Shown: piece by piece, positions 6,769 to 10,511 of the stretch
Layout of the letters: every line of letters begins with the position of its first letter
Numbering within the stretch: position 1 is the first letter of the stretch
NCBI GenBank assembly: GCA_905214995.1
Contig: CAJMOT010000085.1
Span: 1 to 10,511 of the forward strand
Reading direction: 5' to 3'
Origin: an uncultured bacterium
Lineage (GTDB): Bacteria; Verrucomicrobiota; Verrucomicrobiia; Opitutales; Intestinicryptomonadaceae
DNA length: 10,511 nucleotides
Program-made: the position numbers and the translations under genes
Notes under the pieces: generated by a model
Databases searched by the model: none
What the model was told of the DNA's origin: nothing
What the model saw: the letters and a program-made list of their open reading frames with translations, nothing else

Positions 6769-7053
6769 TCATTTCGGCTTGGCGGTTTTGGTTATGTTTT
6801 CAAAGCCGTTCCCCAAATCGAATGCGATGTCGCCCATGCCCATGCGCACGGTGAGGATCTTCCCGTCGATTTCGCAGCACGGCTCATAGGGGTAAAAATA
6901 TCCTTTCGCCTCGTATTTTTTTACGGCGCCGCCGCTTTCAAAGAGTATGAAGACGGTATTGGGTTTTCGTTCCGAGGGGTCTTTTGCGGATTTTTCCGCA
7001 TATATGAACCGGCAGCCGCAATTCCGGTGAAAAATTTGCAGTTCCAAGCGCAA
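6769..7053 (-). CDS. Unknown protein, C-terminal part of a probable frameshifted gene
   Basis: This frame would need a weak TTG start at 7053, with no ribosome-binding site and no N-terminal signal. Its first eight residues are probably not real. From about residue 9 it gives a coherent protein with FIYAEKSAKDPSERKPN, VFILFES, YEAKGYFYPYEPCCEIDGK and a closing FDLGNGFENITKTAKPK. Removing one base at the A run at 7030-7034 joins it to the signal-peptide-bearing frame upstream. The result is a single 142-residue exported protein. The domain is not recognised; it looks like a small beta-rich extracytoplasmic domain with Cys pairs (NCGC, EPCC). The stop lies 18 bases before the start of the 248-residue gene, so the two are likely co-transcribed. 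Confidence 0.5.
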   Translation of the reverse strand: MRLELQIFHRNCGCRFIYAEKSAKDPSERKPNTVFILFESGGAVKKYEAKGYFYPYEPCCEIDGKILTVRMGMGDIAFDLGNGFENITKTAKPK

Positions 7054-7198
7054 AGCTTGCGTAATAAGCGTCGGACGTGAGCGACGCCTTGCCGAAGGAA
7101 TTTTTCTCCTCCATAAAATTTATTCCCCCGCCGAACAAGGCGCACGCGAATGCAACGCATGGTATAATTATTAATGAAATTTTATGTCCCCGCCCCAT
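6938..7198 (-). CDS. Unknown exported protein, N-terminal part of a probable frameshifted gene
   Basis: The first 25 residues (basic MGRGHK, then a hydrophobic run ending in FGGG) form a signal peptide or membrane anchor. Residues up to about 56 (EKNSFGKASLTSDAYYASFA and onward) look like a normal mature protein. After that the frame becomes basic and low in structure (GKIRKRPLGTKTQYRLHTL), while the +1 frame becomes coherent. The simplest reading is one inserted base in the A run at 7030-7034. The ATG at 7198 has no Shine-Dalgarno sequence and lies about 8-10 bases from the predicted transcription start. It is the first gene of the unknown cluster. Confidence 0.5.
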   Translation of the reverse strand: MGRGHKISLIIIPCVAFACALFGGGINFMEEKNSFGKASLTSDAYYASFALGTANFSPELRLPVHICGKIRKRPLGTKTQYRLHTL

Positions 7199-7213
7199 AA
7201 CATGGACTATATT

Positions 7214-7245
7214 TATATATTTAGAAAGAATTTTGCAAATGTCAA
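7214..7245 (-). promoter_or_regulatory. Minus-strand promoter of the unknown gene cluster
   Basis: A perfect minus-strand TTGACA (7245-7240) is followed by AT-rich sequence offering AATATA at 18-base spacing (7221-7216) or TATATA at 20-base spacing (7219-7214). Transcription would begin near 7207-7209, only about 10 bases before the ATG at 7198. The -35 is strong; the exact -10 is unclear. Confidence 0.5.
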
Positions 7246-7263
7246 ATTAAATTATCATAAAAT
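7233..7263 (+). promoter_or_regulatory. Candidate plus-strand promoter of the haem operon
   Basis: TTGCAA (7233-7238) and TAAAAT (7258-7263) are separated by 19 bases; TATCAT at 7253-7258 is another -10 candidate, but its spacing to the -35 is short. This is the only AT-rich stretch upstream of the haem genes. It overlaps the minus-strand -35, so the two promoters may compete. Transcription from here would give a leader of almost 190 bases. Confidence 0.33.
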
Positions 7264-7374
7264 AAATATTTCTACTGGAGCTCGTACGCCGGAAGATTTT
7301 TTTGTCTTTGCGGCGCGCCGCTTTTCTCGTTCCGTTTAGCCGGCAGTTTCGACAACCGTTTTGCGGATTCCGGC

Positions 7375-7408
7375 GCGGCGCGCGCCGCCTTCGCAGGCTC
7401 CGGCGGCG
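7375..7408 (+). other. Structured GC-rich leader upstream of hemY with two exclusive hairpins
   Basis: A 14-base palindrome at 7375-7388 can fold into a 5-bp stem with a GCGC loop. The 7-bp all-GC stem 7383-7389/7402-7408 uses part of the same sequence, so the two cannot form together. An ATG-AAT-TAG mini reading frame follows at 7411-7419. Neither hairpin has a T tract directly behind it. A regulatory role is only suggested, because GC-rich DNA gives such stems readily. Confidence 0.25.
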
Positions 7409-7459
7409 TCATGAATTAGAGGCTTGCAAAATCGGGCCGGTTCGGATTTGATGGGGCGG

Positions 7460-8836
7460 ATGGAAAATAAAAAGGCGATTGTAATAGGCGCGGGCGTGAG
7501 CGGCCTTTCCGCCGCATGGGAGCTTAAAAAAAAAGGTTTTGAAGTCACCGTTCTCGAAAGGCGCGACGCCCCGGGCGGCGTCATACGCACGTTTGAATCC
7601 GGCGGGTTCCGCGCGGAGAGCGGAACGAACTCCGTAATGGTCACCGGCCCGAGGCTTTTGGAATTTTTTGAGGAAATAGGGCTCGGCGCGGAGGTGGAAC
7701 GCTCCAAGCCCGCCGCAAAGAAGAGGTTTTTCGTCCGCGGCGGCAAGCCGCGCCCCGTCCCGAGCGGGCCGTTTTCATTGCTGTTCACGCGCCTGTTTTC
7801 CCTTTTCGGCAAACTAAGGCTGCTAATGGAGCCGTTTGTGGGGCGTTCAGATCCGGAATCGGAGCCGAGCGTGCAGGAGTTCGCCGAGCGCAGGCTCGGG
7901 AAGGACGTTTCCGACTACGCGATAAACCCGTTCATGGCGGGCGTCTACGGCGGGGATCCCAAGAGGCTTTCGATAAGGTACGCCTTCGCCCCGTTCTGGA
8001 ATTTGGAGCAAAAGTACGGCTCGATAATTTTGGGGGCGATAAAGTCGATGAAGGAAAAGAAGGCCTCGGGCGACGTATTCAGGCCGGTTATGGTTTCCTT
8101 CAAGGGCGGCATGGGGACGCTCATAAAGAAGCTCGCCGGCGATTTGGGCGACGGGCTCAAAACCTCCGCGCGCGTCATATCGGTGGACTCCACCGCCGAC
8201 GGGCGCTGGGAAGTTTCGTGGGGAACCGACGGCGAGGACTGCTGCGACGCCTACGACGCCCTCGCAATCGCCGTCCCCGCGCCCGACATTGCGTCGCTGC
8301 CGCTCGGAGGGGCGCTCTCCGCGGCGCTCGCGCCGCTCTCGAAAATCGAGTACGCGCCCGTGGCAACCTATTCGATGGGCTTCAGGCGCGCGGACATCGC
8401 CCACAGGCTCGACGGTTTCGGCGCGCTCATCCCCGCGCGCGAGGATTTTTCGATACTCGGCTCGCTGTTCGTTTCGAGCATATTTGAGGGCCGCGCGCCG
8501 GAGGGGTTTGCGACGCTCACGAACTATGTGGGCGGAATGCGCCGCCCTGAGCTCGCGCCGCTGCCGCAGGACGAAATGCGCAAGATAGCGCTCGGAGACT
8601 TGAAGAGGCTTCTGGGCGTCTCGGGAGAGCCCGTTTTTGAAAAGATGTTTTTCTGGAAGCACGCCATTCCGCAGTACAATATCGGCTACGGCGAGATAAT
8701 GGAGGCCGCGGACGCGGCGGAGGCGGCGTTCAGTTCGCTCGCGCTCATTGGCTCCTACCGCGGCGGGGTGGGGGTGGGCTCTTGCGTGGAAAACGCGCTC
8801 AGGGCGGCGGATGCGCTTGCCGCAAAGAACAGGTGA
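7460..8836 (+). CDS. hemY: Protoporphyrinogen/coproporphyrinogen oxidase, HemY type
   Basis: An FAD-dependent oxidase that aromatises a porphyrinogen (protoporphyrinogen IX or coproporphyrinogen III) with oxygen, the step before or near iron insertion. The 458-residue protein starts with the dinucleotide-binding VIGAGVSGLSAAWELKKKGF (8-27), then LERRDAPGGVIRT (32-44), FRAESGTNSVM (50-60), NPFMAGVYGGDP (156-167) and KGGMGTLIKKL (215-225). It ends with the FAD-binding PQYNIGY and IGSYRGGVGVGSCVENA (430-446). Upstream TTG (7424) and ATG (7451) codons share the frame. The start at 7460 is chosen because it puts the FAD motif at the usual place, but no candidate has a good Shine-Dalgarno sequence and 7451 is nearly as likely. 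A run of nine A at 7526-7534 encodes KKK. Its stop overlaps the hemH start by GTGA. Confidence 0.93.
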   Translation: MENKKAIVIGAGVSGLSAAWELKKKGFEVTVLERRDAPGGVIRTFESGGFRAESGTNSVMVTGPRLLEFFEEIGLGAEVERSKPAAKKRFFVRGGKPRPVPSGPFSLLFTRLFSLFGKLRLLMEPFVGRSDPESEPSVQEFAERRLGKDVSDYAINPFMAGVYGGDPKRLSIRYAFAPFWNLEQKYGSIILGAIKSMKEKKASGDVFRPVMVSFKGGMGTLIKKLAGDLGDGLKTSARVISVDSTADGRWEVSWGTDGEDCCDAYDALAIAVPAPDIASLPLGGALSAALAPLSKIEYAPVATYSMGFRRADIAHRLDGFGALIPAREDFSILGSLFVSSIFEGRAPEGFATLTNYVGGMRRPELAPLPQDEMRKIALGDLKRLLGVSGEPVFEKMFFWKHAIPQYNIGYGEIMEAADAAEAAFSSLALIGSYRGGVGVGSCVENALRAADALAAKNR

Positions 8837-9756
8837 AAAAGGCGTTCATACTCGTAAATACCGGATCGCCCGCGGAGCTTTCCGCCGCGGCTTGCAAAGC
8901 CTTTCTGCGCGAATTCCTGTCGGATCCCGACGTCGTTCCGGCGCCGTTCTTCGTCCGCTATCCGCTCGCGCGGGTCATAGCCTCCAAAAGGGCGGAGGCG
9001 TACCTCGCCAGTCTGAAAAAAATTTCGCGCGGCGGAGTCCCGAGGCTCGTCGAGGCCTGCGCGGGCCTCGCGCGGAAAATCGCCGCGATGACGGGGACGG
9101 AGACTTTTGCAGCCCACCGGTACGGGGCGTTCCCGATCGCGGAGGCGATACGCGCCGCGAGGGATTCGGGCGCGCGCGATTTCCGCTTTCTGCCGATGTT
9201 CCCGCAGTCGGCGTCCTCCACGACTTTCAGCGTGAAGAGGGAGGTTTTCGCCCACAGGAGGGAGGGCGAGGCTTTTAGGTTCCGCGAAAATTATTTCGAC
9301 GACGGCGCGTACATATCGGCTCTCGCCTCGCTGTTTGGCAGGTTCGGCGACCGCTCGCTTCCGACGCTCGCGTCGTTCCACTCCGTGCCCGTTTCGCAGG
9401 ACGGCAAGACGGGCTACTCCGCGCAGTGCCGGAAGACTGCGGAGCTGTTCGCGTCCGCCGCGGGGCTGGCCGACGTCTCCGTCGTGTGGCAGTCGCAAAT
9501 GGGCGGGCCTTTGAAGTGGCTCGGGCCGTCGGCGTCCGCCGAGGTTGGCAGGCTGTCCGCCTCTGGCGTGGACGGCGTGAACGTCGTCTGCCCGGGCTTC
9601 GCATGCGATTGCACCGAGACCCTCGTTGAAATCGCGGAAAGCTTGAAGGGCGAATTTCTCTCGCGCGGGGGCAGGGTTTTCAATTACGTTCCGTGTCTCA
9701 ACGACTCTCCGGAGCACGCGGCCGCGCTGGCCGGAATTTTCGAAAGGATGAAATGA
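8833..9756 (+). CDS. hemH: Ferrochelatase
   Basis: Inserts Fe2+ into protoporphyrin IX, or coproporphyrin III in the coproporphyrin route. The 307-residue protein begins VKKAFILVNTGSP with a GTG that overlaps the hemY stop. The frame extends upstream to 8782, but that part is Arg- and Gly-rich and not family-like. Family signatures are FLREFLSDPDVVP (24-36), the catalytic His in FHSVPVSQ (H183), YSAQCRKTA (195-203), WQSQMGGPLKWLGP (219-232), and CPGFACDCTETLVEI (253-267) with the conserved acidic E262. NYVPCLNDSPEH (284-295) closes the protein. It is cytoplasmic or loosely membrane-associated. It follows hemY directly, and its stop overlaps the start of the HemX-like gene by ATGA. Confidence 0.95.
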   Translation: MKKAFILVNTGSPAELSAAACKAFLREFLSDPDVVPAPFFVRYPLARVIASKRAEAYLASLKKISRGGVPRLVEACAGLARKIAAMTGTETFAAHRYGAFPIAEAIRAARDSGARDFRFLPMFPQSASSTTFSVKREVFAHRREGEAFRFRENYFDDGAYISALASLFGRFGDRSLPTLASFHSVPVSQDGKTGYSAQCRKTAELFASAAGLADVSVVWQSQMGGPLKWLGPSASAEVGRLSASGVDGVNVVCPGFACDCTETLVEIAESLKGEFLSRGGRVFNYVPCLNDSPEHAAALAGIFERMK

Positions 9757-10511
9757 TTTTTGCGGCGTTGATATTCGTTTCGGGCGCGCTTTACGGGCTT
9801 TCCGCCTTTTTCGGCGCGGGAAAATCCGGAGGCGGGAAATCCCTCGGGGCGGCGACCGCCGGCCTTTTGGTCCAAGCGGCGGCGCTGGCGTGGCTCGGCG
9901 CGCGCTACGGAAGGTTTCCAACGGGAACCCCTTACGAGGTGCTCGAAGTTGCGGTGTGGTTTTTCGCGCTGATTCAGGCGGGGGTTGCGGCGGCGTTCAA
10001 ATTGCGCTTTACGGGCGTGTTTTCAATGCTTCCGGCGTGCTTGCTGACGCTCCTGCCGCTCGGATGCCCCGCGTTTTTGAAATCTCCGGGAGGCGCGGGC
10101 GTTCCGGCGTCGACGTCGGTGGCGGGGCTGCACGCCATGCTCGCGCTCGCCTCCTATGCGTTTGTGGCGGCTTCCGCGTGCTTCGGGCTGCTCTACATTT
10201 TCCAACGGCGGCGTTTGCGGGAAAAATCCGGCGGGCTTTTCGCTCGCCTTTCCCTTCCGCTCGAAACGCTCGAACGGCTCGGGGCGATGTGCGTGGGCGG
10301 ATCGGTTTTCGCTATGCTGATCTCCGGCGGCCTCGGCTTTTACGCGGCCTCTGTCATTCCGCCCGAAACGGCTTCGAGCCTTGCGGCGCACGTGAAGTTC
10401 GGGGCGGCGGCGGTTCTCTTCTGCGCCCAGTGCGCGCTGTTTGCGATGTGCGCGCTCGGTCGGGCGAGGGGGACGAGGCTCGTGCGGCTCGAGGTCGCCC
10501 TCGGGCTCTTG
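9753..10511 (+). CDS. HemX/CcsA-like cytochrome c assembly family membrane protein (3' partial)
   Basis: The frame starts at an ATG overlapping the hemH stop and remains open to the end of the window, giving 253 residues. Hydrophobic segments lie at about 1-20, 31-49, 64-82, 88-104, 125-150, 178-200, 214-236 and from 245. TPYEVLEVAVWFFAL (59-73), LHAMLALASYAFVAA (126-140), a basic loop FQRRRLREKSG, PLETLERLG (169-177) and HVKFGAAAV (213-221) match the layout of the CcsA/ResC/HemX/YpjD superfamily. The Trp-rich WWD haem-handling motif expected between the LISGG and HVKFG segments is absent. This favours a HemX/YpjD-type protein over a cytochrome c haem lyase. HemX homologues are found beside haem genes and affect glutamyl-tRNA reductase levels in some bacteria; the function here is inferred from family and position. 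Confidence 0.75.
   Translation, partial: MIFAALIFVSGALYGLSAFFGAGKSGGGKSLGAATAGLLVQAAALAWLGARYGRFPTGTPYEVLEVAVWFFALIQAGVAAAFKLRFTGVFSMLPACLLTLLPLGCPAFLKSPGGAGVPASTSVAGLHAMLALASYAFVAASACFGLLYIFQRRRLREKSGGLFARLSLPLETLERLGAMCVGGSVFAMLISGGLGFYAASVIPPETASSLAAHVKFGAAAVLFCAQCALFAMCALGRARGTRLVRLEVALGLL

Noticed and set aside
6921..7160. Third frame across the frameshift region (a -1 shift product)
   Set aside because: The AAAT-TTT context could allow a -1 shift, but that frame ends soon and reads as low-structure sequence; only the +1 frame gives a coherent protein.
7310..7325. Palindrome GCGGCGCGCCGC followed by TTTT as an attenuator in the haem leader
   Set aside because: A 4-bp stem with a short, interrupted T run is too weak to call a terminator.
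9589..9633. Extra cysteines in the ferrochelatase motif as an iron-sulfur site
   Set aside because: Two of the three cysteines (C253 and C260) are standard in the family motif, and the spacing differs from known [2Fe-2S] ferrochelatases.
8755..9921. Long minus-strand open frame opposite hemH
   Set aside because: Arg-rich composition and full overlap with the motif-complete ferrochelatase mark it as a shadow.
1..10511. tRNA, rRNA, CRISPR array, insertion sequence or phage elements
   Set aside because: No cloverleaf, repeat-spacer array, transposase, terminal inverted repeats or phage-like gene was found by reading both strands.

Overview
This 10.5 kb window is a bacterial chromosome segment with high G+C, tightly packed genes and many 4-base ATGA or GTGA start/stop overlaps. 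It carries a GH106-type rhamnosidase fragment, an exported aldose 1-epimerase, and the late haem genes hemY-hemH-hemX. Ribosome-binding sites are strong at some genes and absent at others. Together these suggest a Gram-negative polysaccharide degrader, possibly Verrucomicrobiota or a related PVC lineage. That placement is an inference from gene content; no marker gene proves it.

Layout. (1) 1-954, plus strand: the C-terminal third or so of a large glycoside hydrolase, cut by the window edge. (2) 981-1012: a strong hairpin shared by two convergent transcripts. (3) 1027-5607, minus strand: a five-gene operon transcribed trxB > prmA > yhaM-like > rdgB > galM. It combines thiol redox, ribosomal protein methylation, RNA turnover, nucleotide-pool cleaning and sugar mutarotation. 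Its promoter lies at about 5622-5654. (4) 5723-7198, minus strand: an AT-richer cluster of three unrecognised genes for membrane or exported proteins. Two of them share a paralogous transmembrane block, and the promoter-proximal gene appears frameshifted. (5) 7199-7459: a divergent intergenic region with overlapping AT-rich promoters and a GC-rich structured leader for the haem genes. (6) 7460-10511, plus strand: hemY (porphyrinogen oxidase), hemH (ferrochelatase) and a HemX/CcsA-like membrane protein that runs off the window, joined by 4-base overlaps.

How the genes work together. The haem operon covers the last two steps of haem synthesis plus a membrane protein often linked to haem or cytochrome c maturation. 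The trxB operon looks like housekeeping genes joined by translational coupling, with galM as the last gene. The exported GalM and the neighbouring rhamnosidase both fit plant or algal glycan use, although they are transcribed convergently.

The least explained part is 5723-7198. It is a lineage-specific set of small membrane proteins with no function I can recognise. No tRNA, rRNA, CRISPR array, insertion sequence or phage gene was seen. The only stretch without genes longer than 200 bases is 7199-7459.
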